Positions 48,423 to 61,081 of a stretch of DNA of 64,000 bases are shown here, piece after piece. This DNA is from Theobroma cacao (taxonomy: Eukaryota; Streptophyta; Magnoliopsida; Malvales; Malvaceae). Within the stretch, counting starts at the first letter, position 1, and each line of letters begins with the position of its first letter. The notes under the pieces were generated by a model. That model was not told the DNA's origin. It worked only from the letters and a program-made list of their open reading frames with translations, and ran no database searches. The stretch spans positions 21,016,378 through 21,080,377 of the forward strand of contig NC_030854.1 in NCBI RefSeq assembly GCF_000208745.1, written 5' to 3'. A program made the translations under genes and the position numbers.

Positions 48423-49380
48423 AGAGGCAGAGTCTTTTATTTAGTGATGTGAAAGTTGATGCACCTACTTTTGAGCAAAAAAGCTCACAAGAATTGAAGC
48501 CACTTACCCTGCAAAGTGAGGTCTTTCCTGTACATCTCACTGTAACAACAACAACTGCGGTTTTTAATTTGGGCAAATCAGTTGTAAATTCAGAGGAAGG
48601 GTTAGAGTAGGATCAATACAGAGGTAGAGGTTGACAATTCCCAGGATTACTCTGCCTAGCTGAATTCCTTTGACATTGCTTGCCAAACTGGCTGGAGGAG
48701 ATTTAGATTTTTAATATGAACAGAAAGTAATGAAGTTTGATTGTGACTGAATTTTCAACAATGTTAGGTTGGCAAAAGTCTATCTACAAGTTCAACAGGT
48801 TAGGGAGTTTGACAAAGTGCATGCAGAAAAATTCCCAGATTGAAAGTTGAACAAAAGTGCAGCAATAGTGATAATAAATTATATGACACATGCAGAAAAA
48901 TCTGTAATAAGCAGCTGCAATAGAGGATAATAGAAGCTAACCCTGTTCACAAATGATACAGTTTATACTATTTTAATGGAGAAGATTACCTTGAAATCCT
49001 CATATCAGGGCTGGCTCAGAAAATATTTTAGGGGCTAACTAAAATGTCCAACAAAGCAGTGGCACTCATCCTTTAGTTTACACCAAAGGAGAGAGAGAGA
49101 AAACAATTAGTGTAATAATCAAAAAATAAAAGACAAAAGCCATTCAAAGGGCAACAACAAAAAGGTGAGTCAAAGCAGGGATGCACAAAGACAATGGGAG
49201 ATGAGTGGTTTTTGGTTTGCCTCAAACCTGTTACAATGTTCACATATTAACTGCAAATACACTGCACAATACTCTTGCATCATCATCTAGCATCCATACG
49301 TATCTATTTTGGTGTTTTGGATGCAATAAGGACAGGCTGGAAGGATCCAAAACCCAACCCCACTTCCATTAATTATTTGT
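48423..49380. other. Upstream spacer of the kinase gene
   Basis: No gene seen. It probably contains the distal promoter of the kinase gene; I could not pick out a convincing TATA box. Confidence 0.4.
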
Positions 49381-50098
49381 GGGGAGACTATCCTCTCTCT
49401 CTCTCTCTCAGTGATATTTCCACAACAAAAAAAAACTACTAATAAAAAAGCTTACAAAAAGCAGAAAAAAAGAAGCCTTGGTTTCTTTCCTTTTTTTTTT
49501 CTCCTTTTCTTGCTGCCTATGCTAAGCATCTTTGCCTTACTTTTTTCTCTGTTCTTTTGCCTCTCTCCCTCTTATTCTTTCCTTCTTCTAGGAGTAAATT
49601 TTTTCCCTCTTGTGGTATTGTTTCTTTCCTCTTCATTCACTTCTTGCAGCGAACCAAAAATCTGCTACTGCTTCTTTTCTTCTTGAGTTCTGTCTTTCTT
49701 TCTATCTGGCATTGTTTTTGTATGATCAGTAAAGTTGAATTGCTTTCTCATTATAGTTCTGTTTTTATGTTTTTCAATTAATTCTCCTTCTTGGGTACTC
49801 TTTCTTTTTTGCTTTGGAATTTTCTTGGAGTTTGTTCTTCTGCAAATTTAACAGTGCTATTTTTTTTTCTTTCCTTTGATCAAACTGTGAAGTACGAGTT
49901 TTTTTCTCACATCAAGAATACACCAAAATCAATTGTTTTCTTCTTTTTGGTTGAATTCAGTTTCTCACTTTTCCCTCCTCATGGTTTAATTTCTTGCACT
50001 TTTCCTGTTGTTTCTTGATCAAAGCCTTTAACTTGTTCTAGGTTCTTTTACAATTCGACTTTTTTTCTGTCTATAATTTCCTTGGGACTTTGTTTCCA
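49381..50098 (+). promoter_or_regulatory. Probable proximal promoter / 5' leader of the kinase gene
   Basis: A CT microsatellite (49392-49409) is followed by a long pyrimidine-rich stretch (about 49480-49740) and T-rich sequence up to the ATG at 50099. Pyrimidine-rich leaders are common in plant genes. Short open frames here are rich in Phe/Leu/Ser and look like composition effects. Transcript start and any leader intron cannot be fixed from sequence alone. Confidence 0.4.
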
Positions 50099-53000
50099 AT
50101 GGGACTCTGCCATGGAAAACCCACCGAACACCAACAAAACCAATCAAGAGACATACCAATTCCAGGTGAAAATGATCCACCAGCAAATGCCCACTCCACC
50201 AAGTCATCAAATTTCCCTTTTTACAGTCCAAGTCCATTGCCAAGTCTCTTCAAGACATCCCCAGCAATATCAAGTGTGAATTCTACTCCTCTGCGCATCT
50301 TCAAACGCCCATTTCCTCCTCCTTCTCCCGCAAAGCATATCAGGGCACTGCTGGCAAGAAGGCATGGCTCTATTAAGCCTAATGAGGCCTCAATTCCTGA
50401 AGGAAATGAGTGTGACATCGGTTTGGATAAGAATTTTGGATTTTCAAAGCATTTTATGTCTCATTATGAGCTTGGTGAGGAAGTGGGGCGTGGACATTTT
50501 GGATATACTTGCACGGCTAAGGGCAAGAAAGGAAGCCTCAAAGGCCATGATGTGGCCGTTAAAGTTATTCCAAAGTCTAAGGTCTAATTTCTATGTTAAT
50601 TTTGCCTCTAAGCCAGTTTTTATTTTCCACAAGTCATTAAGGAATTTGCAGGAATACGTTTTGCAGTCACTCTGATTGAGGATCTTTTGATCTGAATATC
50701 ATCTTAGGACTCCTTTAATTCTTATAGGTGCATCCTAGATATCCATTTTGTTGCTTTGGTAGCACTTGTTTTAGCTATTGATTGTTAGCAAGTATTTGGA
50801 TTTGATTCATTTTGTTTACAGTTCAATTTATCCGGAAAATATCTGGGTGCCATTTATATATGACGGTATAATCTTTAACCAGTAATATTCAGCTTGGTTA
50901 ATGATATTGATAATTATATTTAATTCAAGCTAAAGCAGTTTTATATTGATGCAAATATTGTGTGTTTGTATCTTAAATTGAGGGGCTCAGCATTCTTTGT
51001 TGTGTAATCATTAGACTTGTGATATTTTTAATCACTTACTTCAGTCAAATGACTTGGCAGAACCTATATGTCCTCCAAATAATTTGGTCTGACTTCAAAG
51101 ATAGCATTTTAATAGCTACTGCTCTCTTGGCTATTTTTTCTTTTTTTAAAAAAAAAAAAAATTAATGAACAGTTTGTTGTATTTGACACAAATATTGTTT
51201 GTGTGCAGATGACAACAGCAATTGCCATAGAGGATGTAAGACGAGAAGTGAAGATATTACGAGCTTTAACAGGTCATAAGAACTTGGTTCAGTTCTATGA
51301 TGCCTATGAAGATGATGACAATGTATACATAGTGATGGAGTAAGTGTGAGCAAATTGAATTTTCTTAATGTAGGTTTCTTTGTCTTACATTTTCTCATTT
51401 TATCATATAAGTTGTAATTATGGGATGGACTAAGTTTATTCTGTTTCTTGACTCCATTGGAACTAATGCCAAAGCTTTGATACTTGAAAATCATTGATAG
51501 ATGCAAGCAATTTTGTCAAAACTGAAATTAGCCATTCACTTCACTGATCAACAATAGTGTTGTAGTTTAATATATATAGTTTCAATTTGTATGGAACTGT
51601 AAATCTTAATGAGATCACCATTAGTTGGCCAAATGGTTTACATCTGGTCCAAATTTATATTCTTTGAGCTGGAAATATTCATTGGAGCAAATCTCTAATT
51701 ATGAAGGAAGATTGTTTTCTTTGCTTTACCTGATGTCTTGTTGTTCTTAGCATTTTCATTTCTCCTGTCTTTGTTATCTTCTTCTTCAAGGGAAAAAATC
51801 CACTGTGAGAGAATGTTGTCGGTGGTTAAAGTTTTCAAATCAGTTATATTCCATGTAACAGAAGCTGTAGTAATAACTAAAACTTCTGGAACTTATTCCC
51901 TATTACTTTTAATGGTTTTCAGGTTGTGTAGAGGTGGTGAATTGCTAGATAGAATACTATCAAGGTACATGTGTCCTCTAAACTTTTCCCTTCAGCGTAA
52001 ACTGTTTGACTTGTTTATGGACCTTCTAAGAACATGGATTTGGCTTGTGTTTTCTAGGGGTGGAAAATACTCAGAAGAAGATGCTAAGACTGTTGTGGTT
52101 CAGATTTTAAGTGTTGTGGCCTTTTGTCATCTTCAAGGTGTAGTCCACCGTGACCTCAAGCCAGAGGTAATTGACTCATATCTGCCATGCATCATGACCA
52201 TAATCTTTGTATTCTAGAGCATCAATTCTCATGATCACCATTCTTGAAACTTACTTGAACCATGATCGGAAAGTATAAGGTGTGGAAGCCTTATGCACCC
52301 TATTTATATGACTGAATTTGCATTGGAAAAATTTGGGTGGCCTTTTTAAGAGTGCTTGTGAATTATGATTAATTGCTATTCTCTTCTACTATCATCTCTT
52401 GAATAATCTTGCTTGGGAGAGTATCTCTCTCCTTTCACCTGGTCAAGAAAGGATGATGAGATTTATTATTTTAATGCTTTAATCCCTTCTAAGATGAGTG
52501 GTTACTTTGATTTTCTGAAGGGTTACTTTACTGAACTGCAACATGTATATTTGTCCTGGTTGACTTTCATTTTACTTCCTTTCCACCATGTTAGTCTTGG
52601 GTTTTAAGTGGCTTTGTAATCATGTTCAAAATTCTCAAATAGTCTTTTGTTATTCATTTGCCTATGTTATGTTTTGAACTCCTGCGTTATTTGTCTGCAA
52701 TTCTAAAAACTGCATGTATAATTTTGCATCATCGCCATTAGTGATCAACTAACACCAACTGAATTTTTCATTAAAAGGAACATAAATTGTATTCTCTCTA
52801 CAATATTTGATTGGAAAATTCCCATATTTTATACTTGGAATCTGACTAGGCCTTAAATTATCTACTTCTATGGAATGACAATGAGACTAAGAAATTGGAG
52901 AACTGGATTATAAATTTTTTAAATTAGATGCCTAAGGAAAAATATTTAACTTCTATATGATGATTCTCCCCCACATTATGGTTACCATAATGTGGCATAC

Positions 53001-56000
53001 TCTTCCTTTTAATGGTGATGTGCTATTTTCTGTTTCAGAATTTTCTTTTCACTAGTAAACAAGAGAATTCGCCTCTGAAGGCCATTGATTTCGGACTTTC
53101 AGACTATGTAAAGCCAGGTTAGATCTACTCACTGAGGCCCCCTTCTCTGCTTCTGTTCAAATGAATGGGTTTTGACTATTGTAGGATTTGGCAGATGAAA
53201 GATTGAATGACATCGTAGGAAGTGCATATTATGTCGCTCCTGAAGTACTACATAGATCATACGGGACTGAGGCAGACATGTGGAGTATTGGAGTAATTGC
53301 TTATATACTTCTTTGTGGAAGTCGACCATTTTGGGCACGGACAGAATCTGGCATCTTTCGTGCTGTCCTTAAAGCTGACCCTAGCTTTGATGAAGCTCCC
53401 TGGCCTTCTTTATCCCCTGAAGCAATAGATTTTGTAAAGAGATTGTTGAACAAGGACTACCGTAAGAGGCTAACTGCTGCTCAGGCTCTGAGTAAGTAGC
53501 TAAAACTATTCAAGTAGCTAATCCTAACTTTGTCACCTGGTATGGAAAAACAGCCATTATATGGGGTCACTTGTGATGTTACATTTGTTTACTACTTTCC
53601 ATCATTTGTCATGGAGTAATTTTGGAGGAGATAATTTGATAATGAAGAAAGTACCCTAACCATATTTCTTTCATCAAGTAGACTCCATGCCTGATCATGA
53701 TTATTTATAATGATGTTCTATTTGTTTTTTTTTTCTTTTCAGAAATTAATCATAACTTTCTTTGTGATTGATGCTTAGGTCATCCGTGGTTGGCAAATTA
53801 TCATGAGATAAAGATACCATCAGATATGATAATATGCAGGCTTGTAAAAGCTTATATAGGCTCATCTGCACTACGAAAAACAGCATTGGGCGTAAGTATA
53901 ATTAATAAGGCTTCTTGCTAAATTTTGTTACTTAGAGTATCTAGTCTTTTTGCTTCTTATGATTAGCAATGAGTTTTTTATTCCCACTAAGTATGTCTGC
54001 TTTATTTATCAAATTATTTTATATGGTTTTAATAAACTTATTTGCCGTGCGCTGGAACCATAAATGAAATCAAGGTCCACAACATAGACTTTATCTGCAG
54101 CTCTAGGATTAACCCTAAAAAGTCTTATTACTCTTTTGTGTCACAAACTTTTTAGATCATCTAAAAACTGTGCCAAAACTGCAGATAAAAAATCTAAATG
54201 CACTTTTGGGCATAATTTAGGCTCTAATTTATGGTTGAGTCAAATTTAATAATCATTGGAAACACCCTTTATCAAAATCAAACAGATGTTTGTGGTGTTG
54301 CATCTTGAATTATATGAACCTGACAACATCCATAGTGACAGTCTAAATATAGATTGCACTTATAAGGGTAAGTCTTTTAGCTCCATTTTTGGCTGCCAGA
54401 TAATTACCCTTAAATTTGTGTCAAATTCACCACATTAAAAAATGTAATTATCCTCTTATATACTTTTGGTATGGGGTTTGTGTAATGTTTAAACTACTCA
54501 CTTTTTGTGTATTATTGCAAAATCTGATCTGGTTCTAATGCTTAATTGGGATTAGGTTCATCATTTTACATTATTGCACATCGCACTTTTCTACTTGTTA
54601 ACACCTTAATAACATTAATTTGAAACCTTTGATTTTTCTACATCAAAGCTTATTTCGGTTTACAACTTTGCACCACTTTTCTGCTTGGCTATGTTTTTGC
54701 CCTACTTGGCAGTGTACAAAGGTGTGGTGTAATCAAGAGAGATGACGTTTACTGTTCTTTGCACTTTGCATTGAGATTAAATGATGAAAAACTTAAGAAG
54801 ACACAAAGGATCAATGACTCATTGTATTATTTTTATTTTTCTAATCTGGGCATTACATAGAATTGTATGAATATAATAAAAGTGTAATAGCGATCATGTT
54901 ATGGGGTTTACTCTGTCATTGCTACAAGTAAAATTTCATTGCTGGCAACCATAGTGCAAGCCCATCTCATTTACAGTTGGGTTAACTAAGATCCAACTGA
55001 AACCCTTGAAACACTTCAGTGCTCCTACTGCTCCTTCCCCACCACATCAACACTCAGCACTCACCAACGTAGCAGCAAAACAAAGTAAAACCAAATCGAA
55101 CTTGTCTGCGTTCATAAAAACATAAGATAGAGGAGTTGAGGGATGCAGTATTATTGACATTTTGCACTGTAAAAGATGTAGTTATATTTCTTTTAAAATT
55201 ATCTAAATTTCTTAAATATTAGCTTATATCCTTGATATAAAGATCTAAAGCTTAACATTGTTAACTATGAATAAGAATATGCTGGCTGAAGTTTCCCTAT
55301 TATGGCAGGCCCTTGCAAAGACATTAACTGTACCGCAGCTAGCTTATCTCCGGGAACAATTCACATTGTTAGGGCCTAACAAAAATGGATTCATTTCTAT
55401 GCAGAATTATAAGACGGTCTGCTTCTATCTCTACTTGTTTTTTTCATTTTTATAATTTTTTAAGTCATTCTAAATAGCTTGGAATTAGCAGGCGCTGATG
55501 AAAAATTCTACTGATGCTATGAAGGATTCGTGGGTCCTTGATTATGTCAACATGGTAAAGCTGCTAAGTTATTTTATCCATCTTTTTCCCTGAAGACAGA
55601 TTAAAAAATTGTGAAAAAATATACTTCCAATATGTTTAAAATTATAATACTAGTTGCTTGTTTACTCTTGAATTGTGCAGATTAGTACTCTTCAGTATAG
55701 AAAATTGGACTTTGAAGAATTTTGTGCTGCTTCCATAAGTGTGCATCAGCTAGAAGGAATGGAAACTTGGGAGCAACATGCAAGGCGTGCATATGATTTG
55801 TTTGAGAAGGATGGCAACAGGCCCATTATGATAGAGGAACTTGCCTCGGTAAGTGTTCCCTTTCTGTCTCTCCCAGAGTTTTCCTGGGTATTGTAAAATT
55901 GAAGACAATTCCCTATAACATGGCTTCAGACCTGGAAAAGATAGGTGTATAAGCTCCATGATCTAGGAGAAAAGACCAGAGAAATGGTTGATTGCCAAAC

Positions 56001-56410
56001 TGGGCCCCAGTGTTGAGAAAAGTTTTTGCTGCGTAGAGCAGTTCAGATTCTTCCATTTATCCTATCTTTGGATTACCAAGCTCACTAGAAGAAACAAAAG
56101 ATTAAAGTGTACTTGCTGATAATTGCTATTTAGCTCAGTAATTTTGCCAGATTTTAGATCTTTTGAGTTTTGTTTTACAAATTTCTGAGGGATTGAATAA
56201 GGCTTTATGAAATCTCATCCAGTGCTGCTTCCTCTATCATGGTGCTAAATGGTGTTCTTTTTTTCGGTCCAGGAACTTGGACTTAGCCCATCAGTACCAG
56301 TGCACGTAGTTCTCCAAGACTGGATAAGACATTCGGATGGGAAGCTTAGTTTCTTGGGATTTGTTAGACTTCTACATGGGGTTTCTTCTCGCACATTTCA
56401 GAAGTCTTGA
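50099..56410 (+). CDS. CRK: CDPK-related protein kinase (CRK family), complete, 11 exons, 576 aa
   Basis: Ser/Thr kinase of the plant CDPK-SnRK superfamily. Exons: 50099-50581, 51209-51339, 51923-51964, 52058-52166, 53039-53117, 53195-53491, 53779-53891, 55309-55416, 55492-55554, 55681-55848, 56273-56410. All junctions are GT-AG, phases agree and they sum to 577 codons. The protein starts MGLCHGK, with Gly2 and Cys4 fitting N-myristoylation and palmitoylation, so membrane attachment is expected. A Pro/Ser-rich variable region reaches about residue 110. Kinase features: GRGHFG loop 130-135, Lys155 in VAVKV, Glu174, HRDLKPEN from 249, DFG from 272, APE 296-298. The C-terminal third has EF-hand-like segments (e.g. 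[16 protein letters not shown]) lacking full calcium ligand sets, as usual in CRKs. Length fits the family. The ATG chosen is the first with the MG motif. Exact CRK number is not assignable by eye. Confidence 0.95.
53168..53194 (+). other. Two competing acceptors before kinase exon 6
   Basis: AG at 53183-53184 (ATTGTAG) and AG at 53193-53194 (TTGGCAG) are ten bases apart. Only the second keeps the frame and gives [19 protein letters not shown]; the first leads to a TGA within a few codons. Confidence 0.7.
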
Positions 56411-57000
56411 AGTAGGATCCAACTGTAAACACTTTTATCTGTTGATCTCACTTGAACTGAACTGTCTGGTCGAAACAAATGCCTGTGTCATTTGGGAGCT
56501 AGCCTGAACAAAGCTAGCATAACATCTGGATCATGAAAAAGACGGTGCAAGCAAGTTGATACTATAAGCCAATCTGACATGCCCTGCTAGTGAAGCAATT
56601 TGCAGCATCTTCTCATGTCTTTATTTTTGTTCGTTCTTGGGGTTTCTTCCTTTTTTTTTTTTCCGTTTGGCCAGGTACTCTCTATCCCTACAACTTTGCC
56701 TTTTTTGTCCATTTTAGTATCAAATGATTGGTGTCCTTGAAACCTAGAGGGTTGTACAGATGAGGTTGGGTCGCAAAATGTATCTAGTGTAAGGCTTTTA
56801 GCAAACAGATTCTAAGCTACTTTTTCTGGTTTATGGGTTCATCCCTTGTGTACCAAGATGTTTATTCCTAGTTGGTTACCAAATTTAATAGCAGTCCATG
56901 AGTCTTCACATTTACATTAGTCGATGCCTTGCTGCTTGTTTCAATCACTCCATTACCAAACACTATTCTGTTGGCCCTTGTGTTTTTTAACTTACATTTT
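56411..57000 (+). other. 3' UTR and downstream flank of the kinase gene
   Basis: It follows the TGA at 56408-56410. T-rich stretches near 56620-56660 and TTTGT words (56790-56900) fit a plant 3' UTR and poly(A) region, but no classical AATAAA signal is obvious, so the end is approximate. Confidence 0.45.
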
Positions 57001-57702
57001 GTATCATGGATAACACATACGTAGGACATATGGCCCTCAAGTTGATTTGTCTTTTTCTATGTGGAAAAAGAAAGCACGTTTCTTTCTTTGCCCATGTGAT
57101 AATGGTTACTGCTACTCAATTTGTTTCTTTTTCCCTCTTGGAGGCATTTCTTCGATCTATCTTTTCATTTGATAAAATGCCATTCCTCATTGATGGGGAC
57201 GGAGGCACATATATCACAACTTGAAATAATAATCTTTGCTCCCAATTTGTTAAAAATAAGAAACATACTGAATACTTGTCAACATTGGAACTCGAAATAA
57301 CATTTTGCACCCATTATGCTCTCTACAATTATGCACTAAGCATAGAGTATAAGGCTCAAAATGCAACACGTTTCTGTGCCCGTATATAATAGAGTACATG
57401 TGAATAGAAGAGTTGAGGCTGCTCCTATTTATAGGCTTCGAGAATTTGTAATAAAGCAATGGCTAACTTTGTCCTTTAAGAGACCAAGGGACACTAGTTT
57501 ATGCCATCAACATTATAATTAGCTATGACCTTGTGCTTCCTATAATGAGTTTGTAACCTCTAGATGTGGCACCATTGACCAAGCCATCTATCTCTCTATA
57601 ATTCATTTTCCCCATTAAACCTAATTCCCCGTTACCCTTGTTGTACTTGACATGTTTCCTCTAGCTATATAACTTTTGTTAAGGGATCCACAGTATTAAT
57701 CA
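57001..57702. other. Intergenic, no gene seen
   Basis: Open frames here lack recognisable motifs. A CTATTTATAGGCTTC stretch at about 57425-57440 looks like a promoter/TATA core of an old LTR or solo fragment; this could not be confirmed. Confidence 0.4.
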
Positions 57703-57711
57703 TTTGTTTTA

Positions 57712-58462
57712 GGGTAAAATATCATTATTCTTGTTAAGTTTTAATCAAAATTATGTGAAGATTCGTTAGTTTTTAAAATAAATAATTTACTTTAAAAAAA
57801 TATTTTTCGTTGGATATTAGGTCCAATCGTTAGTCAATTATTAATATTTTTGTTTATTTGTAGACGTGGTAAGAAAAAAAATAATTTTATCTTTGAATTA
57901 ATTATTAAAATTACTATTATATAATTTTATTATTTTTATTATTTAAAAAAAAACTTCTCAAATAAGGAGCACCAGAGCCCCCCTAGGAGCCCCGATCAGA
58001 CTCCCTCAGGGAAAACCGATGCTCCCCTGGGGAGCTCGATTGGGACTCCCAAGGGAGCACTAGATCTAGTGCTCCTTTGGGAGAACCGACGGTCCTCAAG
58101 GGTAGCCTGATAGGGGTTCCCTAAGGGAGCATCGATGGTCTTCAAGGGGAGCTCGATCGAGGCTCCTTAAGGGAGCACCGGTGGTCCTTAAGGGGAGCCC
58201 GATCAGAGCTCCCAAAGGAGCACTTGGTGCTCCCTTTGGGGAGCTCGATGCTCTCTTAGGGAGCCTCGATCGGTGCTCCTTTCTTTTTTAATTTTTTTAA
58301 AATATAATAATAATTTTTTAAATTAATAAAAAAAAACATTTTAATCTTTTCTTGATATCTATTAACAGTATTTGCATTTTTTGAGCAGAATTTTAATTTC
58401 AAAAACTAATAAATCTGTTTAAAATTTTTATTAAAATTTAAAAAGGTTGAGATATTTTACCC
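57712..58462. mobile_element. Non-autonomous Mutator-like element with GC-rich core
   Basis: The ends are inverted repeats of about 75 bp beginning GGGTAAAATATC on both sides: left from 57712, right as the complement up to 58462. The arms share GTTAGTTTTTAAAAT / ATTAGTTTTTGAAAT-type inner text. A 9-bp flanking duplication, TTTGTTTTA (57703-57711) and TTTGTTCTA (58463-58471), has one mismatch. Long TIRs with a 9-bp duplication are diagnostic of the Mutator superfamily. No transposase is encoded. AT-rich arms enclose about 310 bp of GC-rich repeat (57965-58285). Confidence 0.85.
57965..58285. repeat. 46-bp GC-rich tandem array inside the Mutator-like element
   Basis: Clear units at 58094-58139, 58140-58185 and 58186-58231, with more diverged ones on both sides. 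Each has AAGGGGAGC, then TCGATC or a variant, then GGCTCC, then TAAGGGAGCACCG. The words GAGCTCGATCG and its complement make the array rich in internal inverted repeats. Confidence 0.85.
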
Positions 58463-58471
58463 TTTGTTCTA

Positions 58472-60060
58472 ATATAAATAACACTTTATAGTCCCATTTC
58501 TCAATTAGGACCTCCCACTACTGTGCTTCCTACTAATAGAAAAAAAGTTTAAGATTTTAAATTTTTTCATAAATTCAACTTAAATCATAATATTAAAAAT
58601 TACTTTCCATTCTTTTATTTTCTTAATATAACTTTTTGAAATGTGTTTTTCTTAGTACTATTATTAATTAGTAAAAAAAGGAAAAAATGGAAAAGAAAAT
58701 ATTTATTTTTTATAAAACCAATTTAAATTATATATTAAAAGATATTGTTTATTTTTATTTTTTTAGTATTATTTATTCAATACATTGTTTGTCATAATAC
58801 TTTTTATGGAATTATATAATAAAAACTATATCGAATTTGTTAGAAGGTATCGATCAAAAAAAATTGCTGATTAATATAATTTGTGCAAAAATGTATATAG
58901 GTATATACAATATATTATATTCATTTATTTTTAATATATATTATTGATATTATTAAGCTTCGCCTTTTTGGGCCCATTTCAGAATTTGTTGGGTGAATTT
59001 AATGTTGGGCTTTATGTTTTGGTTCTTACTGTCTTTTTTTTTCTTTTTATTTTTGAGTTATTTAATTTTTTTGTAATTTAATTGATCTCTTTTTTATACT
59101 AATTTAAGTGACTCAGTTTTAAATTTTTTATATTGGTTTGATATTTGTAAAATTTTAATTTGAGATTATTATAATAACATGTTATAGTTTTCATCTTTAT
59201 TTAAAAGCTTTCAATATTAATATGATTTGACAAAAAAATTTTAAATAAAAATTCTAATTGTATTAAATTACATTTATTAAAATATATTTTTAATTTTTAT
59301 AATTTTTAATAAAATTTGAATTATTTATATTTTAAAAAATATTTATATTTATATATAATTATAATTGATGAATAAATAAAAATTCATATAACATACGTGA
59401 AGCAAATACTGGGTTTAAATTTTTTTATAAAAAATAATTTTAAATTACATAATATTATAAATAAAAATAATAATAGTAAAAAAGAATAATTTAAATTAAA
59501 AAATACTATAAATAATAATAGTAATAATAAATTAAAGGTAATTATTTTAAAATAACAGCATTTTAAAAACCTTTTCCCATGTCTTATTAAGTAAATTTTT
59601 TAATTTAAATAATCTTTAATTAGTGAAGGGATTTTATTTTTTTATATTACCAATATTAATATAATCATATTTTGTTAATTATGATGATTATAAAAACGAA
59701 ATTAATTAAAATTGAGATTGAAAATAATTATTCATTAACTGCATAATTTAGATAATAAAATTATTACAATAAAATGAATAGTCATTACGCTTTTTAAAAT
59801 TTTCTTAATATTAATGATAAAATTTTGTGAATTATATTCAATTTTTTACTACTTTGTTATCCTATGCCTTAATACACCTCGTGAAAATAAGTTTTTGGGA
59901 TCCCCAATAATTTTAGTAAATCATTATTAAATTTATTCAATTAATTTTTTATTTTTTATTTTATTTTTTTATAATAATTTCATAAATTCAATTCACGCAT
60001 AAAAAATAGAAATTACGTAAATAAAATAAGCTAAGCCTAAAGTTGATACGGGTTGGGCTT
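58472..60060. other. Very AT-rich intergenic spacer, no gene seen
   Basis: Long TTTTA/AATAAT stretches without open frames of note. Confidence 0.7.
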
Positions 60061-60097
60061 GAGAGGAGCCGGCCGACCTCATCATTTTGCATACAAC

Positions 60098-60510
60098 AAA
60101 CGGCGTAGTTTAGATTTTCCTATAAAATCTTAATCTAACCTAGTGGGCAACCCCTCTCTCTTTTCGTCCTTTTTGCTCCCCTCTTCTTCTCCCACTGACC
60201 CTAGCAGCCAACCCCTTTCTCTCAACCCTCTCTTCCTTCTTTGGTCCCCGGCGCCGTTGCCTTCGCCGGCCTAGGCCTTTCCGGCTGCGGCTCCCTTTTT
60301 CTTCCCCTTCCTCTTTTCTTCTTTTCTTCTCTTCCCCCAGTTTGCTCTCTTTCTAAAAAAGCCTAGCCACCGTTCGTCTTCTCGGGGTGTAAGGTCTCCT
60401 TCACTCCTAAAATTGTATAAATACCTCGAAATCTATCCTATCCGTATCACCCACCTCTCTCTCCAAAAAAAACATATTTTTCTTTCTCTCTCTAATAATC
60501 CATTAAATGA
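60098..60510 (+). promoter_or_regulatory. Promoter and leader-like region with TATA box
   Basis: It contains AAACGGCGTAGTTT (60098-60111), a near-palindromic word often seen upstream of plant genes, then a CT-rich and GC-rich stretch (60150-60370) that stands out from the AT-rich surroundings. TATAAATA is at 60416-60423. CT-rich sequence then runs to a good splice donor, GAG|GTAACT, at about 60510-60511. This fits a transcript start near 60450 with a leader exon. Whether it feeds the small ORF at 60924 or UTP11 is open. Confidence 0.45.
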
Positions 60511-60923
60511 GGTAACTGTAATAGAATAATTCTCATTTAATTTTATTTTTGTTTAAATTCTTTATGCAATCATGTTTCTTTCTTCTGCAATGAGTGATCT
60601 GAAAATAAATAATCTTTGCTAAATCGAATCTGGAATTGATTTATTTGGTATTTAATGTGTTATTTTGATCTGGATGTTTTTATTCTTCCAAAAGGTGTTA
60701 GATTTAGTTTTAATGGGTGGTGATGATTGATGATTTTGAAGGGATTAGATAGATTCTAGCTTCGCATTATTGGGTTGTGTTGTTGGGAGCTAAAGACTCT
60801 GTCTTTTGTATTTTTTTTTAAAGTGGTTTTTACTTTGCTTCCTTGCGAAGATTGTATGGAGGGGATTGGTGCATATGTGGATGTTTTCTTGGTTTTAGTT
60901 TTTTGGTGTTGGGGTTAGCATAC

Positions 60924-61067
60924 ATGGGTTCTAAATCAGTTGAGGATATGATAAAGGCCTCATCCGGGGTGCCATACGCATGGTTTGGAGTCAATGCAAA
61001 AGACTTTTATATCCCTGGACAGTGTCATTACCACACCTCTTTAGGGACAATTTTAATATATGTTTAA
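60924..61067 (+). CDS. Possible small protein, 47 aa
   Basis: An ATG at 60924 lies just after a possible acceptor (GGGGTTAG|CATAC) and reads MGSKSVEDMIKASSGVPYAW and FYIPGQCHYHTSLGT to a stop at 61065-61067. The KSVEDMIKASSGV start looks like real protein text, but I cannot name a family. With the TATA box and donor at 60416-60511 it could be a short spliced gene, or the truncated copy of a longer one. The C-terminal residues ILIYV may be read-through of an intron donor (ATATATG|TTTAAT is not a good site). Confidence 0.25.
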   Translation: MGSKSVEDMIKASSGVPYAWFGVNAKDFYIPGQCHYHTSLGTILIYV

Positions 61068-61081
61068 TGTTGTAGATACCG

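Noticed and set aside
49411..50018. Phe/Leu/Ser-rich small ORFs upstream of the kinase
   Set aside because: They reflect the pyrimidine-rich leader; no motif and no splice logic support them.
52413..52607. 64-codon open frame in kinase intron 4
   Set aside because: It lies between two phase-matched exons that encode an unbroken HRDLKPENFLF motif, so it is intronic.
55258..55308. Extension of kinase exon 8 upstream of 55309
   Set aside because: The open frame continues left, but the acceptor TATGGCAG at 55301-55308 joins exon 7 in phase and the family has no extra residues here.
57425..57440. Promoter of an unknown gene (TATTTATAGG)
   Set aside because: No coding follows on either strand; a TATA-like word alone in AT-rich DNA is not enough.
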